Positions 7,853 to 15,560 are shown, numbered from the stretch's first letter. The stretch: 21,151 nucleotides of DNA from Clostridia bacterium (GCA_028702545.1 JAQVOQ010000008.1:1-21151); one strand, 5' to 3'. The notes: generated by a model not told the origin, from the sequence alone. A program made the numbers and translations.

Positions 7853-7884
7853 GAAGATTAGAAAAATGAACAATGGAGGATTAA

Positions 7885-8193
7885 ATGGCTACACAAAAAA
7901 TTAGAATTAAACTAAAATCTTATGACCACAATTTGATTGACCAAGCCGCTGCAAGAATTGTAGAGGCAGCAGAAAGAACTGGTTGCAAAATTTCTGGTCC
8001 AATTCCACTACCTACAGATAGGGAAGTGGTTACCGTAATTCGTTCACCACATAAATATAAAGATTCACGTGAACAATTCGAAATGAGAACGCACAAGCGT
8101 GTTATTGACATTTATAGCCCTAGCGCTAAAGCTGTTGATGGTTTAATGAAATTAGACTTACCAGCTGGTGTTGATATCAATATCAAATTATAA
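7885..8193 (+). CDS. rpsJ: 30S ribosomal protein S10 (uS10)
   Basis: S10 is a 30S head protein and also serves as NusE in transcription antitermination complexes with NusB. The 102-residue product has the family signature throughout: QKIRIKLKSYDHNLID at the start, GPIPLPTDREVVTVIRSPH in the middle, and IDIYSP near the end. Length is normal. The start ATG follows GGAGGA by four bases. It is the first gene of the S10 operon and lies downstream of a long structured leader. Rplc-type neighbours follow after 33 bases. Confidence 0.98.
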   Translation: MATQKIRIKLKSYDHNLIDQAAARIVEAAERTGCKISGPIPLPTDREVVTVIRSPHKYKDSREQFEMRTHKRVIDIYSPSAKAVDGLMKLDLPAGVDINIKL

Positions 8194-8226
8194 TAACTTA
8201 TATAATAATAGGAGAAAGAAAGATTT

Positions 8227-8859
8227 ATGAAAAAAGCAATATTAGGCAAAAAGTTGGGCATGACTCAAGTATTTGATGCTACTGGCCTAGTTGTTCCTGT
8301 TACAGTTATTCAAGCCGGCCCTTGTGCTGTCATTCAGAAGAAAACTGTAGATAAGGATGGATACGAAGCAATTAAAGTGGCTTTTGAAGAAAAGAGAGAA
8401 AGCCTATTAAATAAACCAAAACTTGGTGAATTTAAAAAAGCAGGTGTTACACCTAAAAGACATGTTCGTGAATTACAAGTTGATGGACAAGATAATATGG
8501 AAGTTGGATACGAAATTAAAGCTGACGTTTTTAATGAAGGCGAAATGGTTGATGTATCTGGTACGACAAGAGGTAGAGGTTTTACAGGCGTTATAGTTCG
8601 TTGGAACTTTGGCCGTCACAATATGACTCATGGTAACGGACCTGTTCACCGTCATGTTGGTTCAATCGGTGTTAGTAGTAGTTTTAGTCGTGTTGTAAAA
8701 GGCAAAAAGATGGCAGGACACTATGGACACGAAGCAGTTACAATTCAAAACTTACAAGTTGTTAAAGTAGACGCAGAAAGAAATGTACTTTTAATTAAAG
8801 GTGCAGTTCCAGGACCTAAAGGAAGTTTACTAATAATAAAATCAGCAGTTAAGGCTTAA
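8227..8859 (+). CDS. rplC: 50S ribosomal protein L3 (uL3)
   Basis: L3 is an early assembly protein of the 50S subunit whose extension reaches toward the peptidyl transferase centre. The 210-residue product starts with KKAILGKKLGMTQVFD and carries the diagnostic loop GTTRGRGFTGVI followed by RWNFGRHNMTHG and HRHVGSIG. It closes with AVPGPKGSLLIIK, as usual for bacterial L3. An AGGAGAAAG region precedes the ATG. Length is typical. Confidence 0.98.
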   Translation: MKKAILGKKLGMTQVFDATGLVVPVTVIQAGPCAVIQKKTVDKDGYEAIKVAFEEKRESLLNKPKLGEFKKAGVTPKRHVRELQVDGQDNMEVGYEIKADVFNEGEMVDVSGTTRGRGFTGVIVRWNFGRHNMTHGNGPVHRHVGSIGVSSSFSRVVKGKKMAGHYGHEAVTIQNLQVVKVDAERNVLLIKGAVPGPKGSLLIIKSAVKA

Positions 8860-8876
8860 AGGGGAGGATAAAAGAT

Positions 8877-9503
8877 ATGCCAAAAGTTAAAGTATATAAT
8901 ATGAAGGCCGAGGAAGCTGGCACCCTTACTCTTAAAGACGATGTGTTTGGAGTGGAGTACAATGAGCCACTAATTCACGAAGTTATAGTTGCTATTCTTG
9001 CCAATAAAAGACAAGGAACAAAAAGCGCATTAACTAGAAGTGAAGTTAGAGGTCATGCTAAAAAACCTTGGAAACAAAAAGGAACAGGACGCGCTAGACA
9101 AGGTTCTAGTAAAGGTCCACAATGGAAAGGTGGTGGAGTAGTATTCGCACCAAAACCAAGAGACTTTTCTAAAAAAGTTAACAAAACAGCAAGAAAAGTT
9201 GCATTTATGAGTGCATTATCAGCTAAACTTGCAGCAAAAGAAATTACAATTTTAGATGAAATTAAATTTGCAGAAGTTAAAACTAAGTTTATGCAAGAAA
9301 TGTTAAACGCATTTAAATTTAACAAAAAGACATTAATTGTTATAGATGTTAAAGATGAAGATGTTTTAAGAGTTGCAAGCAATATTCAAAATGTATCAGT
9401 AACAACAAGTGATTTATTAAACACTTACGAAATTGTTGCAAATACAAATGTTGTAATGACTAAACAAGCAGCAAAATCTATTGAGGAGGCTTATTTAGCA
9501 TAA
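8877..9503 (+). CDS. rplD: 50S ribosomal protein L4 (uL4)
   Basis: L4 lines part of the peptide exit tunnel and, in E. coli, is the autogenous repressor of this operon. The 208-residue product contains the signature GTGRARQGSSKGPQWKGGG followed by VVFAPKPRDFSKKVNK. The rest is the Rossmann-like globular part. GGGGAGG is placed before the ATG. The stop codon overlaps the start of rplW as TAATG, implying coupled translation. If the leader is autoregulated as in enterobacteria, L4 would be the leading candidate ligand. Confidence 0.98.
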   Translation: MPKVKVYNMKAEEAGTLTLKDDVFGVEYNEPLIHEVIVAILANKRQGTKSALTRSEVRGHAKKPWKQKGTGRARQGSSKGPQWKGGGVVFAPKPRDFSKKVNKTARKVAFMSALSAKLAAKEITILDEIKFAEVKTKFMQEMLNAFKFNKKTLIVIDVKDEDVLRVASNIQNVSVTTSDLLNTYEIVANTNVVMTKQAAKSIEEAYLA

Positions 9504-9793
9504 TGAAAAATTACGATATAATAAAAAGACCTTTGCTAACAGAAAAAAGTTATGGCGATATAGCAAACAAAAAATATACTTTTGTTGTAGCAAATGAAGC
9601 AAATAAAGTGGAAATCAAAAAAGCGATTGAAGAAATTTTTGGAGTTAGCGTAGAACGCGTTAACACAAGCAATGTTAGAGGAAAGTTAAAACGTCAAGGA
9701 ACAACAAGTGGAAAAACATCTGCTTACAAAAAAGCCTTTGTACAATTAAAAGCTGACTCTAAAGCAATAGAGTTCTTCGAAAGTTTAAGTTAA
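9503..9793 (+). CDS. rplW: 50S ribosomal protein L23 (uL23)
   Basis: L23 sits at the tunnel exit and docks trigger factor and SRP. The 96-residue product begins DIIKRPLLTEKSYGD and continues TFVVANEANKVEIKKAIEEI, typical for the family. Its C-terminal part (SGKTSAYKKAFVQLK) also fits. The start overlaps the rplD stop by one base. A GAGGAGG within the end of rplD (9482-9488) could serve as ribosome binding site, though translational coupling seems likely. Confidence 0.97.
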   Translation: MKNYDIIKRPLLTEKSYGDIANKKYTFVVANEANKVEIKKAIEEIFGVSVERVNTSNVRGKLKRQGTTSGKTSAYKKAFVQLKADSKAIEFFESLS

Positions 9794-9814
9794 TAGGTAG
9801 GAGGAAAAATAAAA

Positions 9815-10642
9815 ATGGCAATTAAAACAAACAAACCAACATCTCCTTCGCGTCGTTATTTAACAGTTGCAGATTTTAAACAAATTACAACTACTACTCC
9901 TGAAAAAAGTTTATTATCACCAATTAAAAAAAGTGGTGGAAGAAATAATACGGGTAAAATAACAGTGCGACACATAAGTGGTGGTAATAGACAAAAATAT
10001 AGGATTATTGACTTTAAAAGAAATAAAGACAATGTTCCTGCAAAAGTTGCAACTATTGAATATGACCCTAACCGCTCGGCTTACATTGCACTTTTACACT
10101 ACGTAGATGGTGAAAAACGCTACATTTTAGCTCCAAACGGCTTAAATGTTGGCGATATGCTTATGAGTGGACCAGATGCAGAGATTAAAGTTGGCAACAG
10201 CTTACCTCTTGATTCTATTCCAACAGGAAGCGTAGTTCACAACATAGAACTTCAACCAAATAAAGGCGGACAAATTGCTAGAAGTGCTGGTATTAGTGCT
10301 AGACTTATGGCAAAAGAAGGTGCTTACGCAACTTTAAGAATGCCAAGTGGTGAAATGAGAAAAGTTAGCAGTAAATGCCGTGCAACTATTGGTGAAGTTG
10401 GAAACCTTGAGTATGAATTAATTACAATTGGTAAAGCCGGAAGGCATCGTCATATGGGCGTAAAATCAACCGTTCGTGGTTCAGCAATGAACCCAGTTGA
10501 TCACCCACACGGTGGTGGTGAAGGTAAATCACCAGTTGGACACAAGGCACCTATGACTCCTTGGGGTAAAAAAGCTATGGGTATGAAAACGAGAAAAAAT
10601 AGAAAACCTTCTGATAAATTGATTATCAAAAGAATTAACTAG
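9815..10642 (+). CDS. rplB: 50S ribosomal protein L2 (uL2)
   Basis: L2 is needed for subunit association and for peptidyl transferase activity. The 275-residue length is standard. Signature segments are KPTSPSRRYLTV at the start, GGRNNTGKITVRHISGG, the SH3-like middle, and VDHPHGGGEG at about 228-237, which includes the histidine long studied for its role at the catalytic centre. The C-terminus WGKKAMGMKTRKNRK is also typical. AGGAGG upstream of the ATG supports the start. Confidence 0.98.
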   Translation: MAIKTNKPTSPSRRYLTVADFKQITTTTPEKSLLSPIKKSGGRNNTGKITVRHISGGNRQKYRIIDFKRNKDNVPAKVATIEYDPNRSAYIALLHYVDGEKRYILAPNGLNVGDMLMSGPDAEIKVGNSLPLDSIPTGSVVHNIELQPNKGGQIARSAGISARLMAKEGAYATLRMPSGEMRKVSSKCRATIGEVGNLEYELITIGKAGRHRHMGVKSTVRGSAMNPVDHPHGGGEGKSPVGHKAPMTPWGKKAMGMKTRKNRKPSDKLIIKRIN

Positions 10643-10653
10643 GAGCGTAAATT

Positions 10654-10935
10654 ATGAGTAGATCTTTAAAAAAAACACCTTTTGTTGAAGAAAGGTTGAT
10701 GAATAGAATAATCAAAATGAATGATTCAGGTCAAAAGAGAGCTGTTAAAACTTGGTCTCGCTCTTCAACAATTTATCCAGAGTTTGTAGGGCATACAATT
10801 GCTGTTCACAATGGCAAAAAGCATATTCCTGTTTATTGCAGTTCAGATATGGTTGGTCATAAATTAGGCGAGTTTTCTCCTACTAGAACTTTTAAGGGCC
10901 ACGCAGCAGATAAAAAAAGTAAAGCTAAAAAATAA
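10654..10935 (+). CDS. rpsS: 30S ribosomal protein S19 (uS19)
   Basis: S19 is a head protein that contacts S13 and the A-site finger. The 93-residue product opens with SRSLKKTPFVEERLM and carries KTWSRSSTIYPEFVGHTIAVHNGKKHIPV, split here as family-typical segments KTWSRSSTIYPEFVG and HNGKKHIPVY. It ends with GEFSPTRTFKGH and a short lysine-rich tail. The start is preceded by AGGAG. Confidence 0.98.
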   Translation: MSRSLKKTPFVEERLMNRIIKMNDSGQKRAVKTWSRSSTIYPEFVGHTIAVHNGKKHIPVYCSSDMVGHKLGEFSPTRTFKGHAADKKSKAKK

Positions 10936-10951
10936 TAAGGGGTAGAAAATT

Positions 10952-11341
10952 ATGGCAAAAGAAATTAAACAAAAAGTAACAGCGACCCAAGTTAGAGATA
11001 CAAGACCAAAAGCTGTTGCGAAATATATTGGAATAAATGCTCTTAAGGTTGCTAGAGTTTGTGATTTAATAAGAGGAAAAAAATATTTAGTAGCTGTTGG
11101 CATTTTAGAAAATACTGATAAATCAGCAACTGATCCGTTATTAAAGGTTTTAAATTCAGCTGCAGCTAATGCAGAAAATAACTTAAACCTAAACAAAGAA
11201 GACCTATATGTAGCAGAAATTTATTCGTCTCAAGGACCTACCCTAAAAAGATTAATGATTAGGGCAAGAGGTAGAGCGGATAGAATGTTAAAAAGAACAT
11301 CTCACATAACTGTAATTTTAGACACAGTTAAAGCTGAATAA
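10952..11341 (+). CDS. rplV: 50S ribosomal protein L22 (uL22), with N-terminal extension
   Basis: L22 lines the exit tunnel; changes in its loop give macrolide resistance in other bacteria. The 129-residue product is about 15-20 residues longer than usual, owing to a charged N-terminal segment (1-22) before AKYIGIN. The core is clear: VCDLIRGKKY, LLKVLNSAAANAENN, and GPTLKRLMIRARGRADRM followed by KRTSHITVIL. Many bacterial homologues have an APRK or SPRK stretch where this one reads NALK (30-33). The start ATG has AAGGGG before it, and no alternative start gives a shorter standard form. Confidence 0.96.
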   Translation: MAKEIKQKVTATQVRDTRPKAVAKYIGINALKVARVCDLIRGKKYLVAVGILENTDKSATDPLLKVLNSAAANAENNLNLNKEDLYVAEIYSSQGPTLKRLMIRARGRADRMLKRTSHITVILDTVKAE

Positions 11342-11359
11342 GAAAAGGAGTTAAAGTAT

Positions 11360-12046
11360 ATGGGACAAAAAGTAAATCCTATTGGATTTAGAACTGGTAT
11401 AAATAAGCCTTGGCAATCTCAATGGACTGCTAATAAAGCTGACTTTTCTAAATTCTTATTAGAGGATCATAACATTAGAAAGTTGATTAAGACAAAATAT
11501 TATGAGAGTAATGTTTCTAAAATCACGATTGAAAGGACAGATTCAAGGCTTGTTGTTACTCTATTAACTTCTAGACCAGGCGTGTTAATTGGAGTTAAGG
11601 GTGCAGGTGTTGAATTAATTAAGAAAGAAATTGCAAAGATTACTAGTGCAAAATCAATTACTGTAAACATCAGAGAAGTAAAAAGACCAGACTTAGATGC
11701 TACTTTAGTGGCTGAGAGCGTTGCTGCACAAATAGCAAAAAGAATTGCTTGGAAAAGAGCAGTTAACCAAGCTATTATGCGTGCAATGAAAGCAGGAGCT
11801 AAAGGTATTAAGATTATGGCAAGCGGAAGACTAAACGGAGCTGAAATTGCTAGCAGTCAATTTTATACCGAAGGTTCTATTCCACTGCACACACTAAGAG
11901 CAGATATTGACTACGGTGTAGCCAGTTCTCACACTACTTTTGGTGTAGTAGGAATAAAAGTTTGGATTTATAAAGGCGAAGTTTTAGGAAAACAATCTCT
12001 TATTGTAAGTGAGCAACAAAACGATAATAGGGGAGGTAGAAACTAA
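11360..12046 (+). CDS. rpsC: 30S ribosomal protein S3 (uS3)
   Basis: S3 is part of the mRNA entry site and helps the ribosome unwind mRNA. The 228-residue product begins GQKVNPIGFRTGI, has a type II KH domain with a GVKG loop (78-81), and carries the C-terminal signature IMASGRLNGAEIA followed by GSIPLHTLRADIDYG. AAGGAG precedes the start. Its last codons lie within the AT-rich gap that holds the rplP ribosome binding site; only one base separates its stop from the rplP start. Confidence 0.98.
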   Translation: MGQKVNPIGFRTGINKPWQSQWTANKADFSKFLLEDHNIRKLIKTKYYESNVSKITIERTDSRLVVTLLTSRPGVLIGVKGAGVELIKKEIAKITSAKSITVNIREVKRPDLDATLVAESVAAQIAKRIAWKRAVNQAIMRAMKAGAKGIKIMASGRLNGAEIASSQFYTEGSIPLHTLRADIDYGVASSHTTFGVVGIKVWIYKGEVLGKQSLIVSEQQNDNRGGRN

Positions 12047-12047
12047 T

Positions 12048-12479
12048 ATGTTAATGCCTAAAAGAGTAAAAAGAAGAAAAGAATTTAGAGGAAGAATGAA
12101 AGGCAAAGCTACTCGTGGTAACTTTTTAGCCTATGGTGAATTTGGCTTAATGGCAACTACACCATCATGGATTACCTCTAACCAAATAGAAGCTGCGCGT
12201 ATTGCGATGACTCGTTATATGAAGCGTGGTGGTAAAGTTTGGATTAAAATATTCCCACACAAACCAGTTACAAAACAGCCAGCAGAAGTTAGAATGGGTA
12301 AAGGTAAGGGTTCAGTTGATAAGTGGGTAGCAGTAGTTCAACCTAACCGTGTTTTGTTTGAAATTGCTGGTGTAGATGAAGCGACAGCAAGAGAAGCATT
12401 AAGGCTAGCTAGCCATAAACTTCCTTGTAAAGTTAAATTCATTAAAAAAGAAACTACCACAGAAGGCGGTGAAGCTTAA
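12048..12479 (+). CDS. rplP: 50S ribosomal protein L16 (uL16)
   Basis: L16 helps position A-site tRNA on the 50S subunit. The chosen ATG at 12048 gives 143 residues beginning MLMPKRVKRRKEFRGRM, the usual start of the family. A longer frame opens at a GTG (12009) inside rpsC, but its extra residues do not fit L16 and its start precedes the GGGAGG (12031-12036) that serves the ATG. Other signatures are GLMATTPSWITSNQIEAARI, WIKIFPHKPVT and MGKGKGSVDKWVAVV. The stop overlaps the rpmC start as TAATG. Confidence 0.97.
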   Translation: MLMPKRVKRRKEFRGRMKGKATRGNFLAYGEFGLMATTPSWITSNQIEAARIAMTRYMKRGGKVWIKIFPHKPVTKQPAEVRMGKGKGSVDKWVAVVQPNRVLFEIAGVDEATAREALRLASHKLPCKVKFIKKETTTEGGEA

Positions 12480-12694
12480 TGAAAACAACAGAATTTAAGA
12501 GCATGACAAATGATGAATTAAACACAAAATTAAGATCTTTAAAACAAGAATCATTTAATTTGCGTTTTTCACATGCTACAGGACAGCTTACAAATCCTAT
12601 GTTACTTAACACAGCAAAAAAAGATATTGCTAAAATTAAAACTATTTTAAGAGAACGCGAACTTGGCTTAACCGTTAAGGGCGTTAAAGCTTAG
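12479..12694 (+). CDS. rpmC: 50S ribosomal protein L29 (uL29)
   Basis: L29 is a small two-helix protein near the tunnel exit beside L23. The 71-residue product has the standard layout: ELNTKLRSLKQESFNLRFSH, then ATGQLTNPMLLNTAKKDIAK and an arginine-rich end ILRERE. It starts by overlapping the rplP stop codon, with no strong separate Shine-Dalgarno, so translation is probably coupled. Confidence 0.96.
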   Translation: MKTTEFKSMTNDELNTKLRSLKQESFNLRFSHATGQLTNPMLLNTAKKDIAKIKTILRERELGLTVKGVKA

Positions 12695-12714
12695 GAAGGG
12701 TGAGGAGTAAAAAT

Positions 12715-12987
12715 ATGAAAAATAAAGAAATAGTAGAAAGAAACAGTCGTAGAAAGAGAATTGGCGTGGTAGTTAGCAATAAAATGGAAAAAACCATTGT
12801 TGTTGTAATAACTTCTAACACTAAACATCCTCTTTATAACAAAATTGTTAGAAAAACTAATAAGTTTAAGGTTCACGATGAAGCAAATTTAGCTAACATT
12901 GGTGATACCGTTGAAATTATGGAAACTAAACCATTAAGCAAAGACAAATATTTCAGACTTGTAAGAATCATTGAAAAAGCTAAATAA
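12715..12987 (+). CDS. rpsQ: 30S ribosomal protein S17 (uS17)
   Basis: S17 is an OB-fold protein that binds 16S rRNA early in assembly. The ATG at 12715 gives 90 residues, close to the normal size. A longer frame from a GTG at 12700 is rejected because that codon overlaps the GAGGAG (12702-12707) that lies seven bases before the ATG. The family pattern is visible in RRKRIGVVVSNKMEKTIVV, then KHPLYNKIVRKTNKFKVHDE and GDTVEIMETKPLSKDKYFRL. Confidence 0.97.
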   Translation: MKNKEIVERNSRRKRIGVVVSNKMEKTIVVVITSNTKHPLYNKIVRKTNKFKVHDEANLANIGDTVEIMETKPLSKDKYFRLVRIIEKAK

Positions 12988-13010
12988 TAATGTAAGGAGA
13001 AATTTATAAT

Positions 13011-13379
13011 ATGGTACAACCACAAACAAGATTAAGAGTAGCAGATAATACCGGCGCAAAAGAAATTATGTGTATTAGAGTATTAGGTGGCTCTTATAGA
13101 GCAAGTGGTAACATTGGCGATGTTATAGTAGCCTCTGTAAAAACTGCAACACCTGGTGGAGTAGTTAAGAAAGGGGATGTTATTAAAGCTGTTATTGTTA
13201 GAACTGTAAAAGGTTTAAGACGAAAAGACGGTTCTCACATAAAGTTTGATGACAACGCCGCTGTTATTATAGACAAAGATAAACAACCAAAAGGCACTCG
13301 TATATTTGGGCCTGTAGCTAGGGAACTTCGTGAAAGAGAGTATATGAAAATCATTTCACTTGCTCCTGAAGTACTGTAA
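13011..13379 (+). CDS. rplN: 50S ribosomal protein L14 (uL14)
   Basis: L14 forms an intersubunit bridge with 16S rRNA and is the binding site of the silencing factor RsfS. The 122-residue length is exact for bacteria. Signatures include MVQPQTRLRVADNTGAKEIM and RVLGGSYR at the start, then KKGDVIKAVIVRT and GTRIFGPVARELRE. AAGGAG precedes the start. It is conventionally the first gene of the spc operon, but no terminator or clear promoter separates it from rpsQ here. Confidence 0.98.
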   Translation: MVQPQTRLRVADNTGAKEIMCIRVLGGSYRASGNIGDVIVASVKTATPGGVVKKGDVIKAVIVRTVKGLRRKDGSHIKFDDNAAVIIDKDKQPKGTRIFGPVARELREREYMKIISLAPEVL

Positions 13380-13394
13380 GGGGGTATGAAATTA

Positions 13395-13787
13395 ATGAAT
13401 AGTTTAAGCGTTAAAAGAGGCGACAACGTTGTAGTTATCGCAGGTAAAGATAAAGGCAAGACTGGTAAAGTTAGTTCAGTGCTTCCTACAAAAAATAGAG
13501 TTTCTGTTGAAGGCATTAGCATTATAAGCCGACATACAAAACCTCGTTCTGCTCAAGAAAAGGGTGGAATAGTTAAAAAAGAAGGTCACATTGATGCTAG
13601 CAACGTTCAAGTAATTTGTGCTGCTTGTGGCAAAGCTACAAGAGTTGCTCACAGTATTGTAGACGGTAAAAAAATTAGAGTTTGCAAAAAATGTGGAGCA
13701 ACACTTGATGTTACAACAAAAAAAGTAGCTAAAAAAGCTGCAACAAAAAAAACTACTACGGCTAAAAAGCCTGTAGACAATAATTAA
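13395..13787 (+). CDS. rplX: 50S ribosomal protein L24 (uL24), zinc-ribbon type with basic tail
   Basis: L24 starts 50S assembly by binding the 5' part of 23S rRNA. The KOW motif is at about 5-32 (VKRGDNVVVIAGKDKGKTGK), followed by ISRHTKPR and a GGIVKKEGHID stretch. Two CxxC pairs (C75/C78 and C97/C100) suggest a bound zinc. Residues 107-130 are a lysine/alanine/threonine-rich tail, so the protein (130 residues) exceeds the usual 100-105. An ATG at 13386 is only one base from the GGGGG Shine-Dalgarno; the ATG at 13395, ten bases away, is preferred, though either is possible. Confidence 0.95.
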   Translation: MNSLSVKRGDNVVVIAGKDKGKTGKVSSVLPTKNRVSVEGISIISRHTKPRSAQEKGGIVKKEGHIDASNVQVICAACGKATRVAHSIVDGKKIRVCKKCGATLDVTTKKVAKKAATKKTTTAKKPVDNN

Positions 13788-13801
13788 CGGGGGTAAAAAA
13801 A

Positions 13802-14371
13802 GTGGCTAAACAAGAAAAAAACAGCACGCTAAGGTTAAAAGAACATTATATAAACCAAGTTGTGCCAGCACTTATCAAAAGTCAAGGCTATAAAAATGTT
13901 AACCAAGCACCAAAAGTTGTGAAAGTAATTTTAAATGCTGGACTTGGCGATGTTAAAGATAACTCTAAGAGTTTTGATAAAGCAGTAGAAGAACTAGCAA
14001 TTATTACAGGACAAAAGCCAAAAGTTATTACTGCCAAAAGATCAGTTGCAAACTTTAAGTTAAGAGAAGGTATGAAAATTGCTGCTAAAGTTACGCTAAG
14101 AGGCGATAGAATGTACGAATTCTTAGACAGATTGATTTCGTATGCACTACCTAGAGTAAGGGATTTTAATGGTTTATCTACAAAGTCTTTTGACGGTAGA
14201 GGCAATTACGCAATGGGCGTTAAAGAGCAACTTATTTTCCCAGAAATATCTTATGATAAAATTGAAAAAGTAAGAGGGTTTGACATTATGATAATAACTA
14301 CTGCTAATTCTGATGATGAAGCAAGAGAGTTACTATTACAAATGGGATTACCTTTTAAAAAACAAGGGTAA
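13802..14371 (+). CDS. rplE: 50S ribosomal protein L5 (uL5)
   Basis: L5 binds 5S rRNA with L18 and contacts the P-site tRNA. The 189-residue product carries the family pattern: RLKEHYINQVVPALIKSQGY, VILNAGLGDVKD, ELAIITGQKPKVITAKRSVA, FKLREGMKIAAKVTLRGDRM and YAMGVKEQLIFPEISYDKI. The start is a GTG, eight bases after GGGGG; the nearest alternatives would remove part of the N-terminal helix, so GTG is kept. It adds about ten residues compared with many homologues. Confidence 0.97.
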   Translation: MAKQEKNSTLRLKEHYINQVVPALIKSQGYKNVNQAPKVVKVILNAGLGDVKDNSKSFDKAVEELAIITGQKPKVITAKRSVANFKLREGMKIAAKVTLRGDRMYEFLDRLISYALPRVRDFNGLSTKSFDGRGNYAMGVKEQLIFPEISYDKIEKVRGFDIMIITTANSDDEARELLLQMGLPFKKQG

Positions 14372-14383
14372 TTGGAGGATAAT

Positions 14384-14569
14384 ATGGCAAGAAAAGCGAT
14401 GATAGAAAAACAAAAAAAAGAACAAAAATTTAAATCTAGAGAATATACTCGTTGCACAGTTTGCGGCAGACCTCATGCAGTATTAAAAAAGTATGGCATA
14501 TGTAGGATTTGTTTTAGAACTATGGCAAACAACGGAGAAATTCCTGGCGTTAAAAAATCTAGCTGGTAA
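14384..14569 (+). CDS. rpsZ: 30S ribosomal protein S14, zinc-binding type Z (uS14)
   Basis: This is the short, zinc-binding form of S14, 61 residues from the ATG at 14384. It has the two cysteine pairs C24/C27 and C40/C43 in YTRCTVCGRPH and GICRICFR, and ends with GEIPGVKKSSW. The longer frame beginning with TTG at 14372 is rejected because that codon overlaps the GGAGG (14374-14378) that serves the ATG. In Bacillota, a zinc-free S14 copy is sometimes encoded elsewhere under Zur control; none is in the window. Confidence 0.97.
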   Translation: MARKAMIEKQKKEQKFKSREYTRCTVCGRPHAVLKKYGICRICFRTMANNGEIPGVKKSSW

Positions 14570-14584
14570 GAATAGGAGGATATT

Positions 14585-14980
14585 ATGATTTTTGATCCAA
14601 TCGCGGATTTGCTTACGAGAGTTCGTAATGCTGTATCTGCTAAACATCAAACAGTAGAAATGCCTGCATCTAATATAAAAAAAGCCATAGCCGACGTTCT
14701 TGTTAGCGAAGGTTATGTTGAAAAAGTTGAAATATTAGAAGACGGAGCAAAAAAGAATTTAAAAATAACATTAAAATATGGACCTGATAACGAAAAAGTT
14801 ATTCAAGGCATTAAAAGAATTTCTAAACCTGGTTTAAGAATTTTTTCCAATGCTGACGAACTTCCACAAGTTTTAAACGGCTTGGGCGTTGCCATTGTTT
14901 CTACAAACAAGGGTGTTATGAGCGACAAAGAAGCGCGCAAACACAATGTTGGCGGCGAAGTTATTGCTTTCGTATGGTAA
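14585..14980 (+). CDS. rpsH: 30S ribosomal protein S8 (uS8)
   Basis: S8 binds the central domain of 16S rRNA and in E. coli represses the spc operon by binding its mRNA near rplE. The 131-residue product opens FDPIADLLTRVRNAV and ends STNKGVMSDKEARKHNVGGE with VIAFVW, as in most bacteria. AGGAGG lies before the ATG. No S8-type control site was recognised in this stretch. Confidence 0.98.
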   Translation: MIFDPIADLLTRVRNAVSAKHQTVEMPASNIKKAIADVLVSEGYVEKVEILEDGAKKNLKITLKYGPDNEKVIQGIKRISKPGLRIFSNADELPQVLNGLGVAIVSTNKGVMSDKEARKHNVGGEVIAFVW

Positions 14981-15002
14981 AAACTAAAAGGAGAATTTTA
15001 TT

Positions 15003-15545
15003 ATGTCAAGAATAGGAAATGCCCATATAGTTTTACCTCAAGGCGTTGAACTTAGCATAGATGCTACAAACAATGTTATAGTAAAGGGACCATTAGGGCA
15101 ATTAGAACAAAAAGTTGATTCAGTTATTAAAATTGAAAGACACGAAAATGAACTAAAATTATCAAGAAGTAGCGAAGACAAAGATATAAAGGCAAAACAT
15201 GGCTTATATAGAGCACTTATTGCCAATATGATTGAAGGCGTTACAAAAGGTTATAAAAAGAGCTTAATTATTAACGGTGTTGGTTACAAAGCTGTAATTA
15301 ATGGAAAAACATTAACACTAAATGTTGGTTTTTCTCACTCAGTTATAGTTGAGTCAGTTGATGGTATTACAATGGAAATACCAAAAACAAACCAAATTGA
15401 TATTAGTGGCATTAGCAAAGAGCTTGTAGGGCAATTTGCATCTAAAATTAGAAGAATTAAACCAGTTGAACCTTACCACGCTTATGGCATAAGATACTTG
15501 GATGAAGTAGTTGTGCGTAAAGAAGGTAAAACAGCTAAAAAATAA
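15003..15545 (+). CDS. rplF: 50S ribosomal protein L6 (uL6)
   Basis: L6 sits near the factor-binding site and the sarcin-ricin loop. The 180-residue product has the duplicated L6 fold: SRIGNAHIVLPQGVELSI and VKGPLGQLEQ in the first half, GYKKSLIINGVGYKA and GFSHSVI in the second. The diagnostic end is IRRIKPVEPYHAYGIRYLDE with VVRKEGKTAKK. AAGGAG precedes the start. Confidence 0.98.
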   Translation: MSRIGNAHIVLPQGVELSIDATNNVIVKGPLGQLEQKVDSVIKIERHENELKLSRSSEDKDIKAKHGLYRALIANMIEGVTKGYKKSLIINGVGYKAVINGKTLTLNVGFSHSVIVESVDGITMEIPKTNQIDISGISKELVGQFASKIRRIKPVEPYHAYGIRYLDEVVVRKEGKTAKK

Positions 15546-15560
15546 AGGAGCTAAGTGTAA

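Noticed and set aside
7677..7884. T-box or metabolite riboswitch before rpsJ
   Set aside because: No T-box UGGNACC-type sequence, specifier loop pattern, or recognisable riboswitch core was found.
13235..14457. Minus-strand ORFs of 68-105 residues across rplN to rpsZ
   Set aside because: They overlap well-supported ribosomal protein genes, have no ribosome binding sites and their products look like no family; the same holds for minus ORFs at 9053, 10864, 15038, 17274, 18598 and 19394.
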